Notes under the pieces: model-generated
Told to the model about the DNA's origin: nothing
The model's input: only the letters and a program-made list of their open reading frames with translations
Database searches by the model: none
Part shown: one piece after another, positions 31,734 through 39,236 of the stretch
Position numbering within the stretch: position 1 is the first letter of the stretch
Layout of the letters: every line of letters starts with the position of its first letter
Translations under genes and position numbers: made by a program
NCBI GenBank assembly: GCA_964601575.1
Contig: CAZROA010000019.1
Location: 1 to 39,236, forward strand
DNA from: CAZKEG01 sp964601575
Lineage (GTDB): Bacteria; Desulfobacterota; Thermodesulfobacteria; Thermodesulfobacteriales; Thermodesulfatatoraceae
Direction: 5' to 3'
DNA length: 39,236 bases

Positions 31734-32658
31734 GATCTCCCTCCGCCTTTTGCCTGGCTACTAACCTCAAGAAGATCTGCTCCAAATCTTCACTTTCCCT
31801 CTCCAAGGAAAGGAGAACCCGACCTTTCTGACAAATGAGCCTGGTTACCTCGGCCTCAAGTCCTGGTCTCGGACTAGACAAACGATACAGATGACCACCT
31901 TCACTGGCCCCGAGATCTTCCACCCTAACGCCTGAAAGACCTTCAAAACCCATGGGCTTGTCCACTTTGAGCCTCAGGACCGTTTCTTCGGTGGCCTTTT
32001 GGGCCAGCTCGGGAAGGGTCCCTTGGGCCACCACGTGTCCCTCGTTGATAATGGTCACCCAATCCGCTAAGGCCTCCACCTCTTGGAGGATATGAGTGGA
32101 AAAGATAATGGCCTTTTCCTTGGACAATTCCTTGATTAGACGACGGATCTCAAGAATCTGAAGGGGATCAAGCCCCGAGGTTGGTTCATCAAGGATGAGA
32201 CACGGTGGGTCATGAATAAGGGCCTGAGCCAGGCCCACCCGCTGCCGATAACCCTTGGAGAGCTGGCTGATGGGCTGATACCAAACTCCTCCAAGGGCGC
32301 AGACCTCCGAAACCCAGGAAAGACGCTTTTCCTTTTCCCCTCCAGAAAGCCCCCGACCTTCGGCCACAAAGGCCAGGTATTCTCCCACCTCCATGGAATC
32401 GTAAAGCGGGGTCATTTCCGGTAAATAGCCCAGATTTTTCCTTACCTTTTGGGGTTCGGTACGGATATCAGCCCCGGCCAGTTTGGCTGTGCCCGAGACC
32501 GGGACGATCTGGGTGGCCAACATACGCAAGACCGTGGTCTTCCCCGCCCCATTCGGGCCAAGAAGCCCCATGATCTCTCCGGGGCGCACGGTGAAAGAGA
32601 CCTCTTTGGCCGCCACAATCGGACCAAAGGTCATGGTGAGCTCATGGGCCTCAATCAT
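31720..32658 (-). CDS. ABC transporter ATPase (GldA-like)
   Basis: This is the ATP-binding subunit for the following permease. The 312-residue product has Walker A GPNGAGKTT at 34-42, signature LSKGYRQRVGLAQAL, Walker B CLILDEPTSGLDP, and the switch His in FSTHILQEVE. A C-terminal extension of ~90 residues is common in the CcmA/GldA group. The ATG at 32658 has GGAGGGGG upstream. It begins 130 bases after ftsZ; that gap has no strong terminator or promoter that I can support, so read-through from the division cluster is possible. Confidence 0.92.
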   Translation of the reverse strand: MIEAHELTMTFGPIVAAKEVSFTVRPGEIMGLLGPNGAGKTTVLRMLATQIVPVSGTAKLAGADIRTEPQKVRKNLGYLPEMTPLYDSMEVGEYLAFVAEGRGLSGGEKEKRLSWVSEVCALGGVWYQPISQLSKGYRQRVGLAQALIHDPPCLILDEPTSGLDPLQILEIRRLIKELSKEKAIIFSTHILQEVEALADWVTIINEGHVVAQGTLPELAQKATEETVLRLKVDKPMGFEGLSGVRVEDLGASEGGHLYRLSSPRPGLEAEVTRLICQKGRVLLSLERESEDLEQIFLRLVARQKAEGDHVRA

Positions 32659-32788
32659 GACACCCCCTCCTCACCGAGGAATCATTTAGCACTGAATCGG
32701 TTTTCGGCAAGGGGCCACTATTTTATTCGGATGAAGGCAAGTTTTGATCAGACAACGGCCAAAGTTAAAACGTGTCTCAGAAAGAAAT

Positions 32789-33904
32789 TCAATCGGCCTT
32801 ACGCCGGATAAAGGCCGGGACTTCCAACTCCTCCTCTGAGGGCACCTTGTCCAGGATATATCGCCGTTTGGGTTTTGGGGGTGGTACAGGTCGCGGTTCG
32901 GGCTTCAGGGTGACCACTTCTGCTGGCTCAGGCCTCTCTTCCTGACTACTCCCGATCCCGGTGGCAATGACCGTAACGCGCAGCTCGTCTCCGGCCTGTT
33001 CGTCAAAAACCACTCCCCAAAAGATCTTGGCCTCCTCATGGGCCTCTTTGGCCACCAGGTCAGAAATATACTCGGTCTCTTCCATAGTCAGGCTCTCTGG
33101 ACTAGCGGTGATGTTTAAAAGCACCCCCCGGGCCCCGGAGATGGAGAGATCATCAAGCAACGGACTGGAAATGGCCCCTTGGGCCGCCTCCTGGGCCCGA
33201 TTCTCGCCTGTGGCTACCCCGGTGCCCATCAAAGCCAGCCCCATTTCACTCATCACCGCTCGTACATCGGCAAAGTCCAGGTTGACATAGCCAGGGAAGA
33301 GGATCAGGTCTGAAATACCCCGTACGGCATAGTAAAGGACGTCATCGGCCTGGCGGAACATTTCTAACAGCTTGGCCTTTGGTGAGGCCAAGGCCAGGAG
33401 TCGATCATTGGGTATGGTAATCAGAGTGTCTACCTCTTGGCGGAGCTCTTCAAGGCCCTTTTCCGCCACCTTGGCCCGGGGGCGCCCTTCAAAGCGAAAG
33501 GGTTTGGTCACCACCGCCACGGTAAGGGCCCCGAGCTCTTTACTGATTCGGGCAATGATCGGCGCCGCTCCGGTCCCGGTACCACCACCAAGACCGCAGG
33601 TGACAAAGACCATGTCCGCGCCGGAAAGGGCCTGACGGATATCTTCCTCGGCCTCAAGGGCCGCTTCCCGCCCTACCTCGGGATTCCCGCCGGCCCCAAG
33701 ACCTTTGGTCAATTCTTTTCCCAATTGGACCTTGATCGGGGCCGGGGAGAGATCCAAGACACGATAGTCGGTATTGGCCACGATAAATTCAACCCCTCGC
33801 AGGCCCTTGGCAATCATATTATTGACGGCATTTCCGCCGCCGCCACCGACACCAATGACCTTAATCTTGGCCTGGTGTTCACTTTCGGCAAAGTCAAAGG
33901 ACAT
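32789..33904 (-). CDS. ftsZ: Cell division protein FtsZ
   Basis: FtsZ is the tubulin-like GTPase that forms the division ring. The 371-residue product has GVGGGGGNAVNNMI near the start, the tubulin signature GGGTGTGAAP (~105-115), the T7 loop region NLDFADVRAVM, a Pro-rich linker, and the conserved carboxy-terminal peptide VPAFIRRKAD that binds FtsA. I start at ATG 33904 because GGGAGG lies five bases upstream; a GTG at 33910 falls next to that site. It is the last gene of the cluster, two bases after the ftsA stop. Confidence 0.97.
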   Translation of the reverse strand: MSFDFAESEHQAKIKVIGVGGGGGNAVNNMIAKGLRGVEFIVANTDYRVLDLSPAPIKVQLGKELTKGLGAGGNPEVGREAALEAEEDIRQALSGADMVFVTCGLGGGTGTGAAPIIARISKELGALTVAVVTKPFRFEGRPRAKVAEKGLEELRQEVDTLITIPNDRLLALASPKAKLLEMFRQADDVLYYAVRGISDLILFPGYVNLDFADVRAVMSEMGLALMGTGVATGENRAQEAAQGAISSPLLDDLSISGARGVLLNITASPESLTMEETEYISDLVAKEAHEEAKIFWGVVFDEQAGDELRVTVIATGIGSSQEERPEPAEVVTLKPEPRPVPPPKPKRRYILDKVPSEEELEVPAFIRRKAD

Positions 33905-33906
33905 GG

Positions 33907-35118
33907 TCACCTCCCGAAAATCTTGTCAACTATTCGACTAATAGGCCCTTTTGAACGACGTTCGGACTGAGGTGGCAAATATTTGGTGCCATGAAGCAAA
34001 AGCCCCACCGCGGTGGAAAGCCTGGGATGATAGATTTCCTCGGCCAAACCGGCTAGTTTCTGGGGATAACCAATTCGGGTCGGGAGTTCAAAGATCTGGT
34101 CAGCCATCTCAAGGAGCCCAGGCAAAAGGGCTGACCCCCCGGTGATCACCACCCCTGAGCCCAAACGAGGTTTGAGTTCTGAGCGTTCGAGTTCGGTATT
34201 GAGGATCTCTAATAATTCTTCTACCCGCGGCTCGAGAATCTCTGCCAGTATCTGCCGCGATAGACGGCGTGAGGGCCGATTCCCAAGCCCGGGGACCTCT
34301 ATGTATTCTTCTCGAGGGACCAGGGCCGCCAAACAGCAGCCATAGTGAATCTTGAGTTTTTCCGCGGCACTAATGGTGGTACGAAGCCCTACGGTAAGAT
34401 CGCTGGTCAGGAGCTGCCCCCCTACGCCCACCGCCGCTGTATAACGAAGGGCACCTTCGAGGAAGATGGCCACGTCCGTCGTCCCTCCACCGAAGTCGAT
34501 CAGGGCCACTCCTAATTGACGTTCCTCATCGGTAAGCACCGCCTCCGCCGAGGCCAAGGGTTGCAAAATGACTGCTTCTACCTCAAGCCCGGCCTTTTCC
34601 GCACATTTGACCAGATTCTGAACCGCCGATGAGGCGGCCGTGATAATATGGACCTTGGCCTCCAGACGTACCCCGCTCATCCCTATCGGTTGTTCAATTC
34701 CCCGTTGATCATCGACGATAAATTCCTGGGGGATGGCGTGAAGGATCAGACGATCATTGGGCAGATTGATGGCTCTCGCCGCCTCGATGACCCGCTGAAC
34801 GTCTTCTTCAGTCACCTCTCCGCTCTTCAAGGCAATGACCCCATGGCTTTGTTGGCTACGGATGTGGCTGCCAGCAATGCCCATGAGGACCGAGCGGATC
34901 TCCTCACCACATTGTTGTTCCGCCTGTTGAACAGCTTGAACAATGGAACTCACCGTGCTCTCGATATTCACCACCACCCCGCGGCGGAGACCCGTGGATT
35001 CAGCCATCCCCAACCCGATGGCCCGCAGACCCTCTTCGGTCTCCTCCGCCACCAGGCAGCAGACCTTGGTCGTCCCTACGTCTAAGGCGACGATGATGTT
35101 GTCTTCCTGCTTACCCAT
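33907..35118 (-). CDS. ftsA: Cell division protein FtsA
   Basis: FtsA is the actin-like protein that tethers FtsZ to the membrane. The 403-residue product has the nucleotide-binding VALDVGTTKVCCLVAE at the start, the SHI-loop region GIAGSHIRSQQSHGVI, LIDFGGGTTDVAIF in the middle, and GSALLPGLLEMA. It ends in a short amphipathic helix (GPISRIVDKIFGR) that serves as membrane anchor. The ATG at 35118 has GAGGGCTAAGG just upstream, overlapping the ftsQ stop region. Confidence 0.96.
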   Translation of the reverse strand: MGKQEDNIIVALDVGTTKVCCLVAEETEEGLRAIGLGMAESTGLRRGVVVNIESTVSSIVQAVQQAEQQCGEEIRSVLMGIAGSHIRSQQSHGVIALKSGEVTEEDVQRVIEAARAINLPNDRLILHAIPQEFIVDDQRGIEQPIGMSGVRLEAKVHIITAASSAVQNLVKCAEKAGLEVEAVILQPLASAEAVLTDEERQLGVALIDFGGGTTDVAIFLEGALRYTAAVGVGGQLLTSDLTVGLRTTISAAEKLKIHYGCCLAALVPREEYIEVPGLGNRPSRRLSRQILAEILEPRVEELLEILNTELERSELKPRLGSGVVITGGSALLPGLLEMADQIFELPTRIGYPQKLAGLAEEIYHPRLSTAVGLLLHGTKYLPPQSERRSKGPISRIVDKIFGR

Positions 35119-35120
35119 CC

Positions 35121-35885
35121 TTAGCCCTCTTTTAAGAGAAGAGCCGCCTCACCATCGGGATAATCCAGTCTGATCAGCTTCGTGCGAGCATATTGACGCG
35201 TTTCGTAAAGATACTGAAAGATCCGATCGAGGCGCCGATATTTGGCAAGAAGCGTCTTCAGATCTCCACTTGGGAAACGGACGGTAAGGGCATCTCTGGT
35301 AATCAGGAGAAAACCGTCGTCAAGAATCTTTATCTGCGAGATATTGGCGTAGCACGGTACCAACTGGTCTGTGCGTCGAAGATAGGCCAAAAGGGCCAGT
35401 AAAGGTCTGACCTGAGGAGAAAGCATACGGGCCTCTTTTTCTTCGGGGCTAAGGCCAACGATGGCCGGAAAGTCCTTTAACATCTCTTTGGTGGCCGGAG
35501 CAAAGAGTCGGCCTTCCTTGTTGACCAAATAGACACCGCTTGAGGTGGCCACCATGGCCACTGGTTCTTGCAGACGAACCTTGATGAAGAGGGTATTGGG
35601 CAGGCGCCGAGAGACAAAGGCCCTGGCCACCCAGGGATCAGCCTCCAGTTGACGCTCGATCTTCTTCAGATCCAAGGAAAAGAGATTCTGGCCTAACGGT
35701 ACCCCGGTCAAGGCCAGAATATCCTTTTTCTTTACGAACGGGCTCTTGGGAAGCTCGATCTGGATCTCTTGGATGGCAAAATAGGTCGCCTGTCGAGCCC
35801 AGAAGAAAAGGCCAACAAAGGCGGCCATCGCCAGGATGAAGGCCGAAATACCGAGGATTTTTCGGGATTTAGGCCTCACCGACAA
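35121..35885 (-). CDS. ftsQ: Cell division protein FtsQ
   Basis: FtsQ is a single-pass division protein. The 254-residue product has one membrane segment (~10-30, ILGISAFILAMAAFVGLFFW), a POTRA domain (IQEIQIELPKSPFVKKKDIL, ending near VRLQEPVA at ~110) and the FtsQ beta domain. The start is TTG 35885, supported by AGGAGG six bases upstream; GTG 35879 is a less well placed alternative. It overlaps the end of murB by 17 bases. Confidence 0.92.
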   Translation of the reverse strand: MSVRPKSRKILGISAFILAMAAFVGLFFWARQATYFAIQEIQIELPKSPFVKKKDILALTGVPLGQNLFSLDLKKIERQLEADPWVARAFVSRRLPNTLFIKVRLQEPVAMVATSSGVYLVNKEGRLFAPATKEMLKDFPAIVGLSPEEKEARMLSPQVRPLLALLAYLRRTDQLVPCYANISQIKILDDGFLLITRDALTVRFPSGDLKTLLAKYRRLDRIFQYLYETRQYARTKLIRLDYPDGEAALLLKEG

Positions 35886-36765
35886 CGGCTACCTCCTCAA
35901 AAAGTTCGATCCCATAGGCCCGAAAGACCTTTTCTTTGGCCCAATCGATCAGGGCCAAGATCTCATCTGCCGTTGCCCCTCCGTGATTAACGATGAAATT
36001 GGCATGTTTCTTGGAAAAAGCCGCCCGACCAAGGGTAAAACCCTTAAGCCCTACGCTCTCTATCAAAAACCCCGCCGGGGCCTCCGGGGGGTTCTTAAAG
36101 ACGCAACCAGCGGTAAAGGCGTTTAACGGCTGGGTCTTGTGTCGTCTGGCCAGATAATCGGCAAGGTTATGCTGCACCCTTTCTGGAGAACGTGGAACAA
36201 GCTGAAAGAGACACTTGACGATCAAGGCCCCCTGTGGTCCGCCCCAAAAACGATAACCAAAGGGGAGGTCATCCACCTTATAGACTCGAAGGTGACCTTG
36301 GTGAAGGACTACGATCTCTTTGAGGACATCTTTGATCTCTTGGCCAAAGGCCCCGGCATTCATGGCCACGGCCCCACCTATGGTAGCCGGCACCCCGGCC
36401 AAAAATTCAAGCCCTGAAAGCCCTTCTTTTTGACAAAAACTAAGGAGCCTTGATAAAGGCACCCCGGCTTCGGCCTCTATCAAGCCTTGACCAAGGTGAT
36501 GAAAATTGGTCAAGCCGCGCATATTAAGGACCACCCCTGGTAGACCACCCTGGCGCACGACGAGGTTACTCCCTCCGCCAAGGAAAAAGACTGGCTCTCC
36601 CAGGGCTTCGGCCAAGGCTAGGCCACGTAAAAGTTCCCAGTAATTTCGGGGAAAGATCATCACCCGTGCCGGCCCACCGACCCGCAGAGTGGTGTATTTA
36701 GAAAGCGGCACCCGTTCTCTGACCACAAAACCTTCTTTCTGATAGAGTGCCGCCAGACCTCCCAT
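35869..36765 (-). CDS. murB: UDP-N-acetylenolpyruvoylglucosamine reductase
   Basis: MurB reduces enolpyruvyl-UDP-GlcNAc to UDP-MurNAc with NADPH and FAD. The 298-residue product has the FAD motifs FFLGGGSNLVV and GLEFLAGVPATIGGAVAMNAGAF (split here only for description), the TVGG-type start block LSKYTTLRVGGPA, and the active-site region GCVFKNP with later HANFIVN. Length suggests the short type II form. Its ATG directly adjoins the murC stop (TAAATG) and has GAGGAGG upstream. ddl is not between murB and ftsQ. Confidence 0.95.
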   Translation of the reverse strand: MGGLAALYQKEGFVVRERVPLSKYTTLRVGGPARVMIFPRNYWELLRGLALAEALGEPVFFLGGGSNLVVRQGGLPGVVLNMRGLTNFHHLGQGLIEAEAGVPLSRLLSFCQKEGLSGLEFLAGVPATIGGAVAMNAGAFGQEIKDVLKEIVVLHQGHLRVYKVDDLPFGYRFWGGPQGALIVKCLFQLVPRSPERVQHNLADYLARRHKTQPLNAFTAGCVFKNPPEAPAGFLIESVGLKGFTLGRAAFSKKHANFIVNHGGATADEILALIDWAKEKVFRAYGIELFEEVAVVGEA

Positions 36766-38154
36766 TTAGGCTACCTCCTCCCTAAGCCCTAGTTCCTCGA
36801 CCAAGGCCTCGCCTACCCGATAGATATCCCCGGCCCCCATGGTCACCACCAAATCACCGGGTTCTAAAAGAGATAGGGTCCGCGCCAAGAGGAGTTCCTT
36901 GTTTTCGGCAAAGAAAGTAGGCCCTTTTCTCCTTTCTTTAAGGGCCAAGTAGAGCCTTTCCCCGCTCACCCCGGGAAGCGGGGGCTCAGAGGCCGGATAG
37001 ATCTTGGTCAAGAGAAGGAGGTCTACTTGGTCGAAAGACCGGACAAAGTCCTCAAAAAGGGCCTTGGTTCGGGTATAACGATGGGGCTGGAAAAGGACCA
37101 CTAAACGGCGTTCAGGATGAGCCACCTTTAAGGCAGCGAGGGTGGCCTTTATCTCCGTCGGATGATGGGCATAGTCATCCAAGACGAGTATTCCCCCGAC
37201 CTCGGCCTTGAACTCCAAACGTCGTCGAACCCCTCTAAAGGCCGAAAGCCCTTGGACGATGGCCTGAAAAGGAAGCCCTAGTCTAAGCCCCACCCCTATA
37301 GCGGCCAAGGCATTCAAAACGTTGTGCCGCCCTGGAAGATGGACCGTGGCCTCGCCCAAGTAAGTCTCTTGATAAAAAACCCCGAAAAGGGTCTTTTCCG
37401 CCCCCTTGATCACCTTGGCCCGGAGATCAGCCGCCGGAGAGAAACCATAGGTAAGCACTTCCCTTTTGACCTTGGGGATAAGCTCGCGAACCCCCGGATC
37501 ATCCAGGCACAAGACCGCAGTCCCCTCGGGCTCTAATTGATCGTTAAGAAAGGAAAGGAAGGCCTGTTTCACCGCCTCAAAGTCGGGATAAAAATCGAGG
37601 TGCTCTCGGTCGATATTGGTCACCACCGCAAGATTAGGCTTCATGCGTAGAAAAGAACCATCGCTTTCGTCGGCTTCAGCCACCAGATAGTCCCTCTTAC
37701 CTAACCAAGCATTGCCAGCAAAGCCGTTTACCTTGCCACCCACCGCCACCGTTGGCTTTAACCCTCCAGCGGTGAGCACCGTAGCTATCATGGAAGAAGT
37801 GGTCGTCTTTCCGTGAGCCCCGGCCACGGCAATGTTGAAATGATGGAGCTTCATGATCTCCACCAACATGGCGGCCCGGGGGATGACCTCAAGCCCCAAG
37901 CGTTTGGCCTCTACTAGTTCGGGATTATCCGGCTTGATGGCCGAGGAATAGACCACCACCTCGGCTCCAAGGACATTTTGTGGATGATGACCATAAAAAA
38001 TACGTGCCCCTTGGCCCTCTAGCTGTTTAGTGATCTCACTGCGCTTGAGATCAGAGCCTGTTACCTCATAGCCAAGGCTCAACAAGAGCTTGGCAATCCC
38101 GCTCATACCGATGCCACCGATACCAATAAAATGATATTTTTTATGTCTAAGCAT
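36766..38154 (-). CDS. murC: UDP-N-acetylmuramate-L-alanine ligase
   Basis: MurC adds L-Ala to UDP-MurNAc. The 462-residue product has the amino-terminal HFIGIGGIGMSGIA, the ATP loop AGAHGKTTTSSMIA (~110-123), EADESDGSFL, NIDREHLDFY, the central PGRHNVLNALAA, and DDYAHHPTEI. Length is typical. It overlaps the end of murG by eight bases and abuts murB. Confidence 0.97.
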   Translation of the reverse strand: MLRHKKYHFIGIGGIGMSGIAKLLLSLGYEVTGSDLKRSEITKQLEGQGARIFYGHHPQNVLGAEVVVYSSAIKPDNPELVEAKRLGLEVIPRAAMLVEIMKLHHFNIAVAGAHGKTTTSSMIATVLTAGGLKPTVAVGGKVNGFAGNAWLGKRDYLVAEADESDGSFLRMKPNLAVVTNIDREHLDFYPDFEAVKQAFLSFLNDQLEPEGTAVLCLDDPGVRELIPKVKREVLTYGFSPAADLRAKVIKGAEKTLFGVFYQETYLGEATVHLPGRHNVLNALAAIGVGLRLGLPFQAIVQGLSAFRGVRRRLEFKAEVGGILVLDDYAHHPTEIKATLAALKVAHPERRLVVLFQPHRYTRTKALFEDFVRSFDQVDLLLLTKIYPASEPPLPGVSGERLYLALKERRKGPTFFAENKELLLARTLSLLEPGDLVVTMGAGDIYRVGEALVEELGLREEVA

Positions 38155-39214
38155 GGGCTATTAACGCCTCCGTTTGGGATACAATGATTTGCAAGGCCTC
38201 TTTAGGGAAGAGGCCTTGAGCGGCTGCACTCATTTGCTCACGCCGTCTTTTATCTTCTAAGAGACCGCAGATGGCCTCGAAGAGTTCATCTGGATTGAGG
38301 TCTTTTTCGCGAAACATGAGCCCCGCTCCGCGCTCAACCACGGCCTTGGCGTTTTCTTCCTGATGCCGATGCGTGGCGTAGGGGAAGGGGATATAGATGG
38401 CCGGCTTACCTAAGGCACACAGCTCGGCAATGGTGGTAGCCCCAGCACGGCAAAGGACCAGATCTACCTGGGCATAGGCCCAGGCCATATCCTTAATAAA
38501 AGGATAGACCCTGACCGGGAGACCGTGGCTGGCATAGGAGGCCTCGACCAGATCCGCATCGGCAAAACCCGTCTGATGGATAAGGAAAAGATCAGGAAAA
38601 CGCTCGTAGAGCCTTGGAGCCACTTGGAGCATCAGGCGGTTCAAGGCCCTGGCCCCTTGGCTCCCTCCGGTGACCAAAAGCCCAAGGCCTTGATGTTCCC
38701 TAATCCTTGGTTCAAGGATGGAACGACGAACAGGGTTCCCGGAAAAGATCGTCTTTTTCCGGGGGAAATAGGCTACTGTCTTCGGGAAAGAGACAAAGAT
38801 CTTGGAGGCCAAGCGTCCTAAGAACCGATTGGCCACTCCGGGAACGGAATTCTGTTCATGGATGGCACAAGGGAGCCTCAGGATCTTGGCCGCCAAAATA
38901 GTCGGCACCGAAGCATAACCCCCAACCCCAAAGACCCCTTGAGGCTTGAAGGTCTTAAGGATCTTAAGGGCCTCCCCTACGGAAAGACACATCTTGACCA
39001 GGGACCTAAGCTTATCCTTTAAGGGCCGACCGATCAGACCCTCGGCCCTTAGGGTCTTTACCGGAAAAGGGGCCTCGGAAAGGGCTAGGTCCTCGATCTT
39101 CCGCCCGCAGCCCACAAAAAGGACCTCTCCCCCACGGGCCAGCGTCTCCTCAGCCAACGCCAACCCAGGGAAAAGGTGCCCGCCCGTTCCTCCTCCGGCA
39201 ATAACCAATCTCAT
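38147..39214 (-). CDS. murG: UDP-N-acetylglucosamine transferase MurG
   Basis: MurG transfers GlcNAc to lipid I to make lipid II at the inner membrane face. The 355-residue product starts MRLVIAGGGTGGHLFPGLALAE, including the first G-loop, and has IHEQNSVPGVANRFL, the second G-loop GGSQGARALN, and the sugar-nucleotide region CRAGATTIAELCALGKPAIYIPFP. I use ATG 39214, which places the conserved start correctly; an in-frame TTG at 39226 would add MGFF. The gene is complete; upstream sequence ends 22 bases later, where ftsW would be expected. Confidence 0.95.
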   Translation of the reverse strand: MRLVIAGGGTGGHLFPGLALAEETLARGGEVLFVGCGRKIEDLALSEAPFPVKTLRAEGLIGRPLKDKLRSLVKMCLSVGEALKILKTFKPQGVFGVGGYASVPTILAAKILRLPCAIHEQNSVPGVANRFLGRLASKIFVSFPKTVAYFPRKKTIFSGNPVRRSILEPRIREHQGLGLLVTGGSQGARALNRLMLQVAPRLYERFPDLFLIHQTGFADADLVEASYASHGLPVRVYPFIKDMAWAYAQVDLVLCRAGATTIAELCALGKPAIYIPFPYATHRHQEENAKAVVERGAGLMFREKDLNPDELFEAICGLLEDKRRREQMSAAAQGLFPKEALQIIVSQTEALIAHA

Positions 39215-39236
39215 AAAGAAACCCAAGTTTTAGTGA

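Noticed and set aside
32659..32788. Promoter or terminator between ftsZ and the ABC ATPase gene
   Set aside because: Only scattered TAAAAT and short repeats; no -35 with proper spacing and no stem with T-run.

Overview
The window reads as a chromosomal segment of a thermophilic, sulfur-respiring bacterium, most likely in the Thermodesulfobacteriota/Desulfobacterota. The lineage is inferred from gene content: aprBA-qmoABC, dsrABD, a Tat-exported membrane-bound NiFe hydrogenase, Rex, and a standard murG-murC-murB-ftsQ-ftsA-ftsZ cluster. Proteins are rich in Lys/Glu. I did not compute a composition and cannot name a genus.

Layout. Positions 1-434 (minus) hold the 5' end of tuf preceded by tRNA-Thr, tRNA-Gly and tRNA-Tyr. 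Positions 515-8095 (minus) are the APS reductase unit: a strong promoter, a candidate 45-residue small ORF in the leader, aprB, aprA, a terminator plus a second long hairpin, then qmoA, qmoB, qmoC and a terminator. On the plus strand follows mobA (8357), convergent with the hydrogenase genes hyaA-hyaB-hyaC (12417-8955, minus). Divergent from hyaA is a plus-strand run: hydrogenase protease, hypC, hypA, hypB, hypF, then rex, obg, proB and tRNA-Glu. The dissimilatory sulfite reductase operon dsrA-dsrB-dsrD (22637-19811, minus) converges on tRNA-Glu.

From 22832 to 28393 lies an HDOD gene (minus) and a divergent plus-strand cluster: roadblock/LC7 protein, MglA-type GTPase, a two-part protein with a divergent CheW-like end, and a PilB/GspE-type ATPase with an N-terminal TPR region. 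This looks like a polarity or type IV pilus control module. From 28390 to 39214 (minus) lie DUF4340, a GldF-GldG fusion and a GldA-like ATPase, then the division and cell wall cluster.

How the genes work together (inference from families): the hydrogenase oxidises H2 at the outer face of the membrane and passes electrons via cytochrome b to the quinone pool. QmoABC passes electrons to AprBA, which reduces APS to sulfite, and DsrAB with DsrD reduces the sulfite further. In a disproportionating organism the Apr/Qmo part could run in the oxidative direction. Rex, an NADH/NAD+ sensor, sits between the hydrogenase and dsr blocks. sat, dsrC, dsrMKJOP, hypD and hypE are not in the window.

The most unusual points are the small ORF and RNA structures around aprBA-qmo, the overlap of the qmo terminator with the tRNA/tuf promoter, the MglA/CheW-like/PilB cluster, and several genes that start without a Shine-Dalgarno sequence.
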